Shown: positions 44,903 to 54,165, counted from the first letter of the stretch. The stretch is 64,000 nucleotides of DNA from Palsa-870 sp039935415 (GCA_039935415.1 JBDTKH010000004.1:62001-126000); one strand, 5' to 3'. Program-made: numbers and translations. Notes: generated by a model from the letters alone, not told the origin.

Positions 44903-45798
44903 CTTTCGTTCCTCGGCTTGGGCGGAAACAATGGCTTGCCGACCAGGCGGCCGTAGGCGGCGAGATAGCGCTCGCGCGTCTGGGTCACGATCTCGCCAGG
45001 CAGCTGCGGCGGGTCCGATTCCTTGTCCCAGCCCGATCGTGTCAGCCAGTCCCGCACGAACTGTTTGTCGTAGGAGTCGGGCGAGATGCCCACCTGGTAG
45101 GTCGCCGAGTCCCAGTAGCGCGAGCTGTCGGGGGTCAGAACCTCGTCGATCAGGATCAGGTCGTCGCCGAAGAGCCCGAACTCGAACTTCGTGTCGGCGA
45201 GGATCAGTCCCCGCCTCGACGACACCTCGGAGGCGAACTTGTAGAGCTCGAGGCTCGCGTCCCTCAATTTCGTGGCGAGCTCGTCGCCCACCTCTTTCTT
45301 CAGCTGGGCGAAGCTGATGTTCTCGTCGTGTCCGGTCTCCGCCTTCGTCGCGGGCGAGAAGACGGGGTACGCCAGGCGTTCGCTCTCGCGAAGTCCCGGC
45401 GGCATGTCCTCTCCGGTCAGCGTGTGCGATTCCTGGTACTCCTTCCAAGCGCTGCCGGCGAGGTAACCGCGCACCACGCACTCGAAGTCGATGCGCTTGG
45501 CCTTCCGGACGATCATGAAGCGGCCCGACAGCTCCTCGCGGTGGTCCTTCAGAGCCGCCGGCAGGTCGGGCACCATGCCTGAGACCAGGTGATTCTCCTG
45601 GAAGGTGTCTGTTTGGGAGAACCAGAAGATCGAGAGCTGCGTGAGCACCTTGCCGCGGTCCGGGATCCCGTTGGGAAGCACGTGGTCGAACGCTGACAGG
45701 CGGTCGGTGGCGACCATCAGCAGTTTGTCCGGCCCGAGCTCGTAAGTGTCGCGGACCTTGCCGCGGGAAAAAAGCTTCAGCGGAAGGTCCGTCTCCAT
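44899..45798 (-). CDS. purC: phosphoribosylaminoimidazole-succinocarboxamide synthase
   Basis: 299 aa SAICAR synthetase, the longer eukaryote/actinobacterial-type form. It starts LKLFSRGKVRDTYELGPDKLLMVATDRLSAFDHVLPNGIPDRGKVL and has the ECVVRGYLAGSAWKEYQ block and the ATP/Mg region LILADTKFEFGLFGDDLILIDEVLTPDSSRYWD. It joins CAIR and aspartate. ATG 45798; 17 nt after purB. Confidence 0.95.
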   Translation of the reverse strand: METDLPLKLFSRGKVRDTYELGPDKLLMVATDRLSAFDHVLPNGIPDRGKVLTQLSIFWFSQTDTFQENHLVSGMVPDLPAALKDHREELSGRFMIVRKAKRIDFECVVRGYLAGSAWKEYQESHTLTGEDMPPGLRESERLAYPVFSPATKAETGHDENISFAQLKKEVGDELATKLRDASLELYKFASEVSSRRGLILADTKFEFGLFGDDLILIDEVLTPDSSRYWDSATYQVGISPDSYDKQFVRDWLTRSGWDKESDPPQLPGEIVTQTRERYLAAYGRLVGKPLFPPKPRNER

Positions 45799-45815
45799 GA
45801 CGGGCGGTCCCGCGA

Positions 45816-47123
45816 TCAAAGCGCCTTGGCTCCCAATCCAATGCGATCGTAAGCGAGGTCGGTGTGCTCGAGCCCGCTCCAGGGGTCGAAGACCTCGTCC
45901 AGCTTCGAACCGATGCGGTCCATCACCTGCCGGTCCACCTCGAGGTTGGCGCGGAAGCCTTTGCCGCCATCTTCCATCGCCTGCATCGCGGCTTTCTGGA
46001 CAACCAGGTATGCGTCCTCGCGTGACATGCCGCTTTCGACGAGCGCCAGCAAGACACGCTGAGAGAAGACCACACCACCGAAAACATTCAAGTTGCGCAG
46101 CATCCTCTCGGGTCGAACGTCCAGGCCGCGCAGGACTTTGGCCATCTCCTGCGACATGTAGTCGACCGCTGAGCACGCATCCGGAAAGACAATCCTTTCC
46201 GCGGACGAGTGGCTGATGTCGCGCTCGTGCCACAACGCGGTGTTCTCGAACGCGGTCACGAGATGCCCGCGCACCACGCGCGCCAGCCCGCACACCCGCT
46301 CGGTCAGGACCGGGTTTCGCTTGTGAGGCATGGCCGAGCTTCCTTTCTGCTCCTTGCCGAACGGCTCGTACGCCTCGCCGACCTCGCTGCGCTGCATGTG
46401 CCGGATCTCGGTCGCGATTCTCTCGAGCGTCCCGGCGATGAGCGCGAGGGCCGACATGAAGCTCGCGTGGCGGTCGCGAGCCACCACCTGGGTCGAAACT
46501 TCATCGGGACGCAGGCCGAGCTCCCGGCAGACGTGCTCCTCGACTCTTGGGTCGATGGTGGCGTGCGTGCCGACGGCTCCGCTCACATGGCCCACCGCGA
46601 CCTCGTCCACCGCGCGCGCCAGACGCTCCTGCGCCCGGTCCAACTCGGCCACCCATCCGGCGACCTTGAAGCCAAAGGTGATCGGCTCGGCCACGACTCC
46701 ATGGGTCCGACCGGCCATCAACGTTCGCCGGTGGCGGATGGCGAGCTCGGCCGCGGCCTCGCGCACGGCAGCGAGGTCACCGGCGATGATCTTCGCGGAC
46801 TCAACGAGCTGGACCGCCATGCCGGTGTCGTTGAGGTCCTGGCTGGTCATGCCGAGGTGGACGTAGCGCGCCTCGGGTTGGCCGATCGATTCGTTGAGGA
46901 CGGTGAGGAAAGCGATCACGTCGTGCCCCACCCGGCTCTCCACCTCGGCGATCCTTGCAGCCTCGAAAGTGCCCTGCCGGATCTTCGGCAGCGCGGACGC
47001 CGGGATGCGGCCGAGCGCCGCCCAGGCCTCGCAGGCGAGGACCTCGATGCGGAACCACAGCTCGAACCGGTGCTGGTCAGACCAGACCGCCCGGACGGCA
47101 GGCGGAGAGTATCGCTCGATCAA
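45816..47123 (-). CDS. purB: adenylosuccinate lyase
   Basis: 435 aa fumarase/aspartase superfamily enzyme, acting on SAICAR and adenylosuccinate. It begins IERYSPPAVRAVWSDQHRFELWFRIEVLACEAWAALG, has HLGMTSQDLNDTGMAVQL, RTHGVVAEPITFGFKVAGW and the superfamily signature SSAMPHKRNPVLTERVCGLARV. TTG 47123 is chosen because homology begins there and GGGAG lies 12 nt upstream; the longer open frame runs through the structured leader. First gene of the purine operon. Confidence 0.93.
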   Translation of the reverse strand: MIERYSPPAVRAVWSDQHRFELWFRIEVLACEAWAALGRIPASALPKIRQGTFEAARIAEVESRVGHDVIAFLTVLNESIGQPEARYVHLGMTSQDLNDTGMAVQLVESAKIIAGDLAAVREAAAELAIRHRRTLMAGRTHGVVAEPITFGFKVAGWVAELDRAQERLARAVDEVAVGHVSGAVGTHATIDPRVEEHVCRELGLRPDEVSTQVVARDRHASFMSALALIAGTLERIATEIRHMQRSEVGEAYEPFGKEQKGSSAMPHKRNPVLTERVCGLARVVRGHLVTAFENTALWHERDISHSSAERIVFPDACSAVDYMSQEMAKVLRGLDVRPERMLRNLNVFGGVVFSQRVLLALVESGMSREDAYLVVQKAAMQAMEDGGKGFRANLEVDRQVMDRIGSKLDEVFDPWSGLEHTDLAYDRIGLGAKAL

Positions 47124-47144
47124 GAAGGGCGCCGGCTCCCAACC

Positions 47145-47327
47145 GGAGGTTCGGCCGGAACGCCTCGGCGAGAGATTCGGCGATCCAGGTGGCCCAGATT
47201 CGGGTGAGGCGACGAGCAACGCAGCGAGCGCATCGAAGATGCGTGAGCGAGCAGCGCAGGAGCCGAACCCGAAGATGGGCCGCATGGGCGCCGAAGCTCC
47301 GTCGACGGGTGTTCCGGACGAACCTCT
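47145..47327 (-). promoter_or_regulatory. long structured RNA element in the purB 5' leader
   Basis: Arms at 47145-47161 and 47311-47327 pair over 15 of 17 positions. In RNA sense, GGCCCA-UC-UUCGGGU pairs with ACCCGAA-UC-UGGGCC inside the rod, and CUUCGGCG pairs with CGCCGAA. The centre has GCAUC-UUC-GAUGC. Blocks at 47213-47260 and 47279-47300 are nearly identical to the purL-purF copy, whereas the outer helix differs but stays paired. A TATAAT at 47347-47352 places it in the transcribed leader. Confidence 0.7.
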
Positions 47328-47346
47328 AGCACTCGGGGACGGGACG

Positions 47347-47352
47347 ATTATA
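47347..47352 (-). promoter_or_regulatory. -10 box TATAAT of the purine operon
   Basis: A perfect TATAAT on the minus strand, about 20 nt upstream of the structured element. Transcription would start near 47340, giving a purB leader of roughly 215 nt. No convincing -35 is seen. The remaining 47353-47532 holds no other recognisable feature besides upstream sequence of the divergent sigma gene. Confidence 0.55.
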
Positions 47353-47532
47353 AGCGCCGCAGCCAAAGGCAGATCTGGTGGACGCGACAGCCGCGAGCCC
47401 AAGATGCTGTGTTCATCTGCCGACGGCACATGGCCTCGCGGCGCTCGGACCGATAATCGACCCGGTTAATGGCCAAGCCTCGTAACCAGCTCATAAAGGC
47501 ACCCGTTTGAAGCGGCACAGGCTGAACGGCCA

Positions 47533-48090
47533 GTGAGTGACGCCTCGCGCGACGACGAGCGCGAGCTCGTGGAACGCGCCAAGCGCGATCCCCGTCAATT
47601 CGGGGCGCTCTATGACCGGCACTTTCAGCAGATTTACCGGTTTGTGTATTCAAGAGTGAGGGAGCAAACAGCGGCAGAGGACGTCACTTCGGAGATCTTC
47701 ATGAAGGCTCTGAAGGCCATGCCCCGATACCAGGACACGGGGCGGCCCTTCGCTGCCTGGCTGTACCAGATCGCGGTTAACGCGATCGCCGACCGCTACC
47801 GGACGCTCCGGCCGGCCCAGCCCCTGGACGACTTCCACGACCTGTCGATCGCCGGTCCAGCGCTCGAGGACTTCGCGGCGCATCGAGACGAGATCCGCCG
47901 CATCTGGACCCTGGTCGAGGCGCTGCCCCCGCAGCAGCGCATGGCGCTGGTGCTCAAGTTCCAGGAGGACATGAAGATCGAGGACATCGCGGTTGCGATG
48001 GGCAAGTCGTCGGGCGCGGTGAAGCTCCTCATCCACCGCGGGGTGAGCCGTCTGCGCGAGGACGCGGACGCCCTGAGGCCTGCCGAATGA
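47533..48090 (+). CDS. ECF-family RNA polymerase sigma factor
   Basis: 185 aa from GTG 47533. Region 2: FGALYDRHFQQIYRFVYSRVREQTAAEDVTSEIFMKALKAM with RPFAAWLYQIAVNAIADRYR. Region 4: LPPQQRMALVLKFQEDMKIEDIAVAMGKSSGAVKLLIHRGVSRLRED. The downstream gene overlaps by 4 nt (ATGA) and encodes a membrane-anchored protein that is the likely anti-sigma factor. Target genes unknown. Confidence 0.92.
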   Translation: MSDASRDDERELVERAKRDPRQFGALYDRHFQQIYRFVYSRVREQTAAEDVTSEIFMKALKAMPRYQDTGRPFAAWLYQIAVNAIADRYRTLRPAQPLDDFHDLSIAGPALEDFAAHRDEIRRIWTLVEALPPQQRMALVLKFQEDMKIEDIAVAMGKSSGAVKLLIHRGVSRLREDADALRPAE

Positions 48091-50300
48091 GCATGCATCA
48101 CGACCCCGAGCTCGATGACGTGCTGCAGGACCAGGAGCTGCGCCGCCTCGGCGAGCTTTTGGGCACGAGCCGTTACGCCGAGCCGCCGATGGACGAAGCG
48201 TTCCGCTCCGGCCTGCGCCGGCAGCTGATGCAGACAGCCTGGGAGATGACTGAGGGCGGCCCTTCTTGGTGGAAGCGGGCGTTCGCGCCTCCCGGCCTCG
48301 CCTGGGTCGGAGCGACGGCGGGCCTGTTGCTGATCGCTTCCGTCGTCATCTACATGGTCAGCCAGCCGGCCGGGGGTTTCAACCAGATCATCGTCAACAG
48401 CCCGATTGACGGCAATCACGGCGTGGCGCTGCAGCAGCCGATCCTCGTCGCTTTCAACCAGCCGATGGACCACCCGAAGACGGAAGCCGCGGTCCAGGTC
48501 ACGCCCGCGACGAACGTGACGTTCTCGTGGTCGGCCAACAACCTTTACGTCCAGCCGACCAGCGGCAACCTCGCGCCCAACACGCAGTACCAGGTGACCA
48601 TCGGCCCTACCGCCCAGACCGCGTCCGGCCAGCCCCTGGCGACGGCACAAACGATCACCTTCGTCACTCAGCCGCCCGCCCCGCCGTCACCGTCGCCGGC
48701 ATCGTCGCCGACACCAAGGGCGTCAGTCGCCCCTGGATCGCTGGTGGCCGGTGAGCGCCAGCTCGCCCCTCTCGGGGGAGCCATCACCGCCCCGGTGCAA
48801 TGGTCGGCCGACTCGTCGACGGTCTACTTCGTGGGCGCGAACGGGGCGCTCGACGTGGTGCCGGCGAGTGGCGGTGACGTGAAGGTCGTCGCTCCAGACG
48901 GCGTCTCGTCCCCGTCCATCGCTCCCGCCGGAGACCGCATCGCGTACGTCCGCGGTGGAAAGGTCGAAGTGCTGACCTTTGCCGCCGGCACCACCACCGA
49001 GCTGGTGGGGACCCCGGCCGCGACGCTGGTCGGCTGGGCCAAGGACAAGCCGGTGTGGGCTGCCGCGGACGGCATCTACTCCCAGGATGCAGGCGGGCCG
49101 GCTCAGCTCGCACCGCTGCCCGCCTCCGGCCACGTCACCGTTCTCTCGGTTGCGCCCGACGGCTCGCACGCCGTCTACACGCGGGACCAGGACCTTTTTG
49201 TGCTGGACCTCGCGACCGCCAAGAGCACCCAGCTCGGCGGGGCGGGCGCGTCATTCGCCGGCTGGTCGCCGGACGGCTCCCAGCTGCTCGTCACGTCCGG
49301 TGACAAGCTGGCGGTGTCGGACCTGCAGGGAAACAGCCAGGCGACACTGTCGGGTGGCGAAACGAGCTGGTCGAGCCAGGACTCGATCCTGTTGGGCAGC
49401 GCCACCGACCTGTACCAGGTCCGGCCTGACGGATCAAACCTCACGAAGCTGGCGAACGGGACATACCACGCCCCGGCCTGGGCGCCGAATGGCACGATCT
49501 TTACCTTCTTCCGTGGAGGCGCCATCTGGTCCGCGTCCGCCCCTGCTCTGCCACCACAGCCCACCGCCCTGGACCAGGCCACCGCCGTGGTCAGCGCCTT
49601 CATGCAGGCTCGCCAGAAGCTCCAGGCGGACCAGGCAGCGTCGTACCTGGACGACAACGGGAAGCAGGCCTACGCGGCCGGCGGTCTGAACCTGGTCATT
49701 TCCGGCGACCCGCGCTTCTCGCGCTTCTACATCCTCACGCAGGTGCTCAGCGGCACACAGCCCGACACCGCGACGTTCACCGTCCGGATCGTGCTGACGC
49801 ACGGGAAGCTCGACGTCGGCGAGTTCGACGAAACGCTCACGCTCATCCGCGGCGCTACAACCAGACAGTTCCTCATCGACCAGGCGACGGCCGGCGCGCA
49901 CCGCGACCTCGGCAAGGGCGCCGAGGTGGTTGGAGTTGAGGTCGCGGCGGACACCGTGAAGATCACGTTCGACAGCGACCTCGATCCCGGCACTGTGTCG
50001 GGCGGCGTGCACCTGCTCGATTCCAGGGGCAAGGCGGTCGATGGCACGGTGACCTATGCGAACCGCACTGTGACGATCACCGGCCTCGACTTGAAGGCAG
50101 GCGTCCAGTACAAGCTCGTCGTGTTGACGACCCTGCGTGACGTGCTCGGCCACAACGTCGCACCCGAGTACGACCTCAACATCATCGGTCCGGTGTTGAA
50201 GAACCATGGCAACCAGAAGGCCACGGGCGTCGTCAGCGCATCGCCCTCACCCGTTCCCGCCTCGACCTCAACGTCACCGACGGCGCTCCCGGCCAATTGA
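48087..50300 (+). CDS. putative anti-sigma factor with Ig-like and beta-propeller extracellular domains
   Basis: 737 aa. Cytoplasmic residues 1-65 (DPELDDVLQDQELRRLGELLG...EMTEGGPSWWKRAFAPP) could bind the sigma factor. One TM helix (WVGATAGLLLIASVVIYMVS) follows. Outside are a Big_5/SbsA-like Ig domain (ILVAFNQPMDHPKTEAAVQVTP), a Pro/Ser linker, TolB/PD40-type repeats (APDGSHAVYTRDQDLFVLDLATAKSTQLGG, WSPDGSQLLVTSG), an NTF2-like stretch and a second Ig-like domain (ITFDSDLDPGTVSGGVHLLD). It ends in a Ser/Pro/Thr-rich tail. No classical zinc anti-sigma motif is seen, so the role rests on context. Confidence 0.65.
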   Translation: MSMHHDPELDDVLQDQELRRLGELLGTSRYAEPPMDEAFRSGLRRQLMQTAWEMTEGGPSWWKRAFAPPGLAWVGATAGLLLIASVVIYMVSQPAGGFNQIIVNSPIDGNHGVALQQPILVAFNQPMDHPKTEAAVQVTPATNVTFSWSANNLYVQPTSGNLAPNTQYQVTIGPTAQTASGQPLATAQTITFVTQPPAPPSPSPASSPTPRASVAPGSLVAGERQLAPLGGAITAPVQWSADSSTVYFVGANGALDVVPASGGDVKVVAPDGVSSPSIAPAGDRIAYVRGGKVEVLTFAAGTTTELVGTPAATLVGWAKDKPVWAAADGIYSQDAGGPAQLAPLPASGHVTVLSVAPDGSHAVYTRDQDLFVLDLATAKSTQLGGAGASFAGWSPDGSQLLVTSGDKLAVSDLQGNSQATLSGGETSWSSQDSILLGSATDLYQVRPDGSNLTKLANGTYHAPAWAPNGTIFTFFRGGAIWSASAPALPPQPTALDQATAVVSAFMQARQKLQADQAASYLDDNGKQAYAAGGLNLVISGDPRFSRFYILTQVLSGTQPDTATFTVRIVLTHGKLDVGEFDETLTLIRGATTRQFLIDQATAGAHRDLGKGAEVVGVEVAADTVKITFDSDLDPGTVSGGVHLLDSRGKAVDGTVTYANRTVTITGLDLKAGVQYKLVVLTTLRDVLGHNVAPEYDLNIIGPVLKNHGNQKATGVVSASPSPVPASTSTSPTALPAN

Positions 50301-50339
50301 GGGGCGCCCTCCGCTCGCCCGGTGCGCCGGCTAGGGTCT

Positions 50340-50894
50340 CTAGATCAGCTTCAGCGCTCGCGCGGCGCGGGTGAGCGCTGTGACCGAGCCCGAGTGGACG
50401 ATCTGCCCGCCGAGCGCGGACTCGAACGCTTCGACGAAGGGAAGACGGAGCACCTCCATGTCCTGCTCGTACGACTCGGGGTTGCGATCCGACTCGGTGA
50501 TCGATCGGGCGAGGAACACGTGCGCCTGACCTGTGAGGAAGGCCGCGCCGTGCACGGCGCCCAGCGACGTGTACTCGGCGGCGATGAGTCCCGTCTCCTC
50601 CGCGAGCTCGCGCCTCGCGCACTCGAGGGCCTCCTCTCCTTTGTTGAACGTGCCCGCCGGAACCTCCCAGGACGACTCGTCCCACGCGTGCCGCCACTGG
50701 CGAACGAGCACTGTGTCGCCGTTGTCGAAGTAGGGCACGATGAAAGCAGAGTCCGGGTTCGTCACGATCGTGTACACCGCCTCGGCTCCGTCGGGAAACC
50801 GGATCACGTCCTCGCGCACGACGAAGGGACCTGAGCGACCGGCGATTCTCGTCTCGGCAACATCGAAGGGCCGGCCGTACTTCGGGTGCTGCAG
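50340..50894 (-). CDS. NUDIX hydrolase (ADP-ribose pyrophosphatase-like), possible CTG start
   Basis: NUDIX box GTFNKGEEALECARRELAEETGLI is complete. Strands VREDVIRFPDGAEAVYTIV and FIVPYFDNGDTVLVRQWRHAWDESSWEVPAG resemble ADP-ribose/sugar-nucleotide pyrophosphatases. GTG 50819 gives 159 aa but starts inside the first conserved strand; homologous-looking residues FDVAETRIAGRSGPFVVRED continue upstream with no ATG/GTG/TTG in frame. CTG 50894 gives 184 aa and starts 5 nt after the accC stop. Start uncertain. Confidence 0.75.
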   Translation of the reverse strand: MQHPKYGRPFDVAETRIAGRSGPFVVREDVIRFPDGAEAVYTIVTNPDSAFIVPYFDNGDTVLVRQWRHAWDESSWEVPAGTFNKGEEALECARRELAEETGLIAAEYTSLGAVHGAAFLTGQAHVFLARSITESDRNPESYEQDMEVLRLPFVEAFESALGGQIVHSGSVTALTRAARALKLI

Positions 50895-50899
50895 GTGCG

Positions 50900-52354
50900 C
50901 TATCTGTTCACCACGGCGGCCACAGCGGCCACGGCCGCCGCGATGTGTCGCGGATCCGGACCGTAGTCGAACGGCGACACGTCACCGGCGAACTTCTTCG
51001 CCTGGTCGACGAGCTGCGGGTGGTCCTCGACAAACCGGGTGCTGAGATTGCCGGCGCGAAAGTCCGCGTTCTCGAGGATGGCGCGGTGATAGCTGATGGT
51101 GGTGGCCGGACCCGCCACGACGAACTCTCGCAGGGCGCGGCTGGCGCGCGCGATCGCCTCCGCCCTGTCGCTGCCGTGAACGATCAGCTTGGCGACCAGC
51201 GAGTCGTAGTTCGGCGGCACCTCGGATCCAGGTCCGAAGCCGGAATCGACACGCACGCCAGGGCCCGCCGGCGCGACCCACCGCGCGATGCGCTTGGGGT
51301 TGGGCATGAACTTGCGCAGGGGATCCTCGGCGTTGATCCGCATCTCGATCGCGTGCCCCGTCCACGTCACGTCGTGCTGCTTGAAGCTCAGCTCCAGTCC
51401 AGCCGCGATGCGGATCTGCTCTTTCACGATGTCGAGGCCCGTCACGGCCTCGGTGATCGGGTGCTCGACCTGGAGCCGCGCGTTGACCTCAAGGAAAAAG
51501 AACTCCCCATCGCTGAAGATGAACTCGACGGTCCCGGCGTTTACGTAGCCGGCTGCAGTGGCGGCGCGGATCGCTGCATCGCCCATGGCCGCCCGGATCT
51601 CGGCTGTGACGGCCGGCGACGGGGTCTCCTCCATGATCTTCTGGTGACGGCGCTGGATCGAGCATTCGCGCTCGCCCAGGTGAACCGCATTGCCGTGGCT
51701 GTCGCAGATGACCTGGATCTCGATGTGGCGCGGCTTGCGTATATAGCGCTCGATATAGACGGTCGGGTCACCGAAGGCGGAGCGCGCGGCCTGCGCGCTG
51801 CTCTCGATCGCGGCGACCAGGTCTTCCTCTGACTCGACGACCTTCATCCCGATGCCCCCGCCGCCACCCGAGGGCTTGACCATCACGGGAAAACCGATCG
51901 CCCGGGCGGCGTCGACCGCTGCAGAGGGTTCGACGGCGCCGCTGCCCGGGGTGACGGGCACACCGTGATCGACCGCCAGCCGCCTGGCGGCGAGCTTCGA
52001 GCCGAGCACGCGCATCGCGGAGGCCGGAGGCCCGATGAACCGGATGCCCGCCGCCTCGCACCCTTCTGGAAACGCGGGCTTCTCGGAGAGGAACCCGTAG
52101 CCCGGGTGGATGGCGTCCGCGCCGCAGTCCTGCGCAACCTTGAGGATGTTGTCGAGCTTCAGGTAGGACTCAGACGGAGGAGCGCCGCCGATGTGGTGCG
52201 CCTCATCCGCATAGCGGACGTGGATCGCGTTGCGGTCAGCGTCGGAGTAGACGGCGGCGGTCGCGATGCCCAGCTCGCGGCAGGCCCGCATGACGCGGAT
52301 GGCGATCTCGCCGCGGTTGGCGACTAAGACTTTGTTGAAAAGTTTCTTCTTCAC
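50900..52354 (-). CDS. accC: biotin carboxylase subunit (acetyl-CoA/pyruvate carboxylase)
   Basis: 484 aa ATP-grasp biotin carboxylase. NKVLVANRGEIAIRVMRACRELGI start, DAIHPGYGFLSE, glycine-rich VMVKPSGGGGGIGMKVV, RDCSIQRRHQK-type block (ERECSIQRRHQKIMEETPSP), EFIFSDGEFFFLEVNARLQVEHPITEAVTGLDIV and EMRINAEDP. It carboxylates biotin on the partner protein. GTG 52354 overlaps the stop of the carboxyltransferase gene (GTGA), which makes a two-subunit pyruvate carboxylase (PycA type) most likely. Confidence 0.9.
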   Translation of the reverse strand: MKKKLFNKVLVANRGEIAIRVMRACRELGIATAAVYSDADRNAIHVRYADEAHHIGGAPPSESYLKLDNILKVAQDCGADAIHPGYGFLSEKPAFPEGCEAAGIRFIGPPASAMRVLGSKLAARRLAVDHGVPVTPGSGAVEPSAAVDAARAIGFPVMVKPSGGGGGIGMKVVESEEDLVAAIESSAQAARSAFGDPTVYIERYIRKPRHIEIQVICDSHGNAVHLGERECSIQRRHQKIMEETPSPAVTAEIRAAMGDAAIRAATAAGYVNAGTVEFIFSDGEFFFLEVNARLQVEHPITEAVTGLDIVKEQIRIAAGLELSFKQHDVTWTGHAIEMRINAEDPLRKFMPNPKRIARWVAPAGPGVRVDSGFGPGSEVPPNYDSLVAKLIVHGSDRAEAIARASRALREFVVAGPATTISYHRAILENADFRAGNLSTRFVEDHPQLVDQAKKFAGDVSPFDYGPDPRHIAAAVAAVAAVVNR

Positions 52355-54162
52355 CCGACTGCCAGGAGTGGCTGGTTCGGGCTGACGACCTCACCCTCTT
52401 TGACATAGACCTGGGTCACGCGGCCGGCGACCGTCGTGACGATGTCGTTCTGCATCTTCATCGCCTCGAGGACCGCGACCACGTCGCCGAGCTTCACATC
52501 GTCACCCGCCTTCACGGGCACCTTCACGATGAGACCTTGCATCGGAGCGATCACGGTGCCTTCCCCGACCTTTGGAGGGGCCAGTGCTGTCGCGCCCTGC
52601 GCGGGGGCGCCCGCGCCGGGTGTGACCGTCATGCCCGCCCCGGTGACCCGGACCTTGAAGACCTCGCCATCGACCTCGACCTCGAACTCCGCCGTCGAGG
52701 CGGCCGCGGGCGCCGGTGCGGTGGGTTCGGGCATGCTCGTTGCAGGCAGCGGCGAGTCTTGCGACTGGACCGAGGGGAGGCGGGCGGGTTCGATTTTCGC
52801 TTTGGCCGCGGCCTTGGGTTGGGGGCCGCGTAGGAACTCCGGCGCCAGGTTCGGAAACATCAAATGGATGAGCACCGTGTCGTCGGTCGGCTCGTATCCC
52901 ATCTTGCGGATCTGCTGGCGCGCTCCCTCGACCTGTGGCTCCAGCAGGTCGGCGGGTCGGATGGTGATCGGCTCCTCGCGCCCGAGGACCAGTCGCCGAA
53001 GCTCGTGGTCGGCGGGAACAGGAGGCCGGCCGTACAGGCCCTGCAGGTAGTCCTTCAACTCCTGAGTCACGGTGGCGTAACGCTCGCCGCCGAGCACGTT
53101 GTAGACGGCCTGGGTCGCGATCAGCTGGCGGACCGGCGCCACCAACGGTGGATACCCCAGCTCGCGCCGCACGCGATTGGCCTCATCGAGCACCTCGTCG
53201 ATGCGGTCGCGCGCGCTTTGAGCTGTGAGCTGGTGGAAGATGTCCTCCAGCATCAGGCCCGGCATCTGGTAGCGCAGGATGCTCGCGTCCACACGGTCGG
53301 CGAACGGGCTCAGGTGCTCGATGTGCCGTTGCTTGAGGTGCTCGACATCCGCCTGGACCTCCCACATCTTGTCGAGGTCGAGGCCGGTGTCGTACTCACC
53401 GCCCCGCAGTGCGGCCACGACACTCTCCACCGCCGGCTGAGAGGTGCCCCACGCAAGCGGCGACATGGCGACGTCGAGGATCTCGGCACCCGCTTCGACC
53501 GCGGCCATGTACGCCATCGGCGCCATTCCGCTCGAGCAGTGCGAATGGACGTCGATCGGGACGTTCACCACCTGCTTAAGGCTCGCCACCAGCTCCCAGG
53601 TCGCCTGCGGGCTGAGCAGGCCTGATGTGTCCTTGATCACGATCTCGTGGCAGCCCATCTCGACCAGGCCCTTGGCAAGGGAGCACCAGAGCTCGACGTT
53701 GTGAGCGGGAGAGATCGCGTAGCTCAGCGCGCCCTGGACCCTCTTCTTCGCCTTGAGGGCGGCCGAGATGGCCGCCTCCATGTTGCGCAGGTCGTTGAGC
53801 GGATCGAACACGCGAAAGACGTCGACCCCGGCTTTGGCCGCGTGCCTGACGAACAGCTTCACCACGTCGTCGGCGAAGTTGCGCTTCGAGACGAGGTTCT
53901 GCCCGCGGATCAGGGCCTGGATGGGCGTGTTGGGCATCGCCGCGTGCAGCTTGCGCAAGAAGTCCCATGGGTCATCGAGCCGGCGAAGCTGCGTCTCGAA
54001 GGTGGCGCCGCCGAACGCCTCCATCGCGTAGAAACCGATGGCGTCCATCTTCGCGGCGATCGGGATGATCTCTTCGCTGCGCAGGTTGCCGCCGAGCAAT
54101 GCTTGCTGCGCATCGCGGAAGGTCGTGTCGATGAGGCGGACGCGGGCTTTCTTCTTCGCCAC
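52351..54162 (-). CDS. pycB: carboxyltransferase-biotinyl subunit of pyruvate carboxylase/oxaloacetate decarboxylase type
   Basis: 603 aa from GTG 54162. The N-terminal HMGL-like TIM barrel has LIDTTFRDAQQALLGGNLRSEEI, metal/pyruvate motifs, ALSYAISPAHN, IVIKDTSGLLSP and DVHSHCSSGMAPM. A PYC_OADA conserved domain follows, then an Ala/Pro linker and a C-terminal biotinyl domain with the biotin lysine in VLEAMKMQNDI. Paired with a biotin carboxylase and lacking membrane beta/gamma subunits nearby, it is more likely PycB than a Na+-pumping OadA. It would supply oxaloacetate for aspartate, a purine and pyrimidine precursor. Confidence 0.85.
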   Translation of the reverse strand: MAKKKARVRLIDTTFRDAQQALLGGNLRSEEIIPIAAKMDAIGFYAMEAFGGATFETQLRRLDDPWDFLRKLHAAMPNTPIQALIRGQNLVSKRNFADDVVKLFVRHAAKAGVDVFRVFDPLNDLRNMEAAISAALKAKKRVQGALSYAISPAHNVELWCSLAKGLVEMGCHEIVIKDTSGLLSPQATWELVASLKQVVNVPIDVHSHCSSGMAPMAYMAAVEAGAEILDVAMSPLAWGTSQPAVESVVAALRGGEYDTGLDLDKMWEVQADVEHLKQRHIEHLSPFADRVDASILRYQMPGLMLEDIFHQLTAQSARDRIDEVLDEANRVRRELGYPPLVAPVRQLIATQAVYNVLGGERYATVTQELKDYLQGLYGRPPVPADHELRRLVLGREEPITIRPADLLEPQVEGARQQIRKMGYEPTDDTVLIHLMFPNLAPEFLRGPQPKAAAKAKIEPARLPSVQSQDSPLPATSMPEPTAPAPAAASTAEFEVEVDGEVFKVRVTGAGMTVTPGAGAPAQGATALAPPKVGEGTVIAPMQGLIVKVPVKAGDDVKLGDVVAVLEAMKMQNDIVTTVAGRVTQVYVKEGEVVSPNQPLLAVG

Positions 54163-54165
54163 GAT

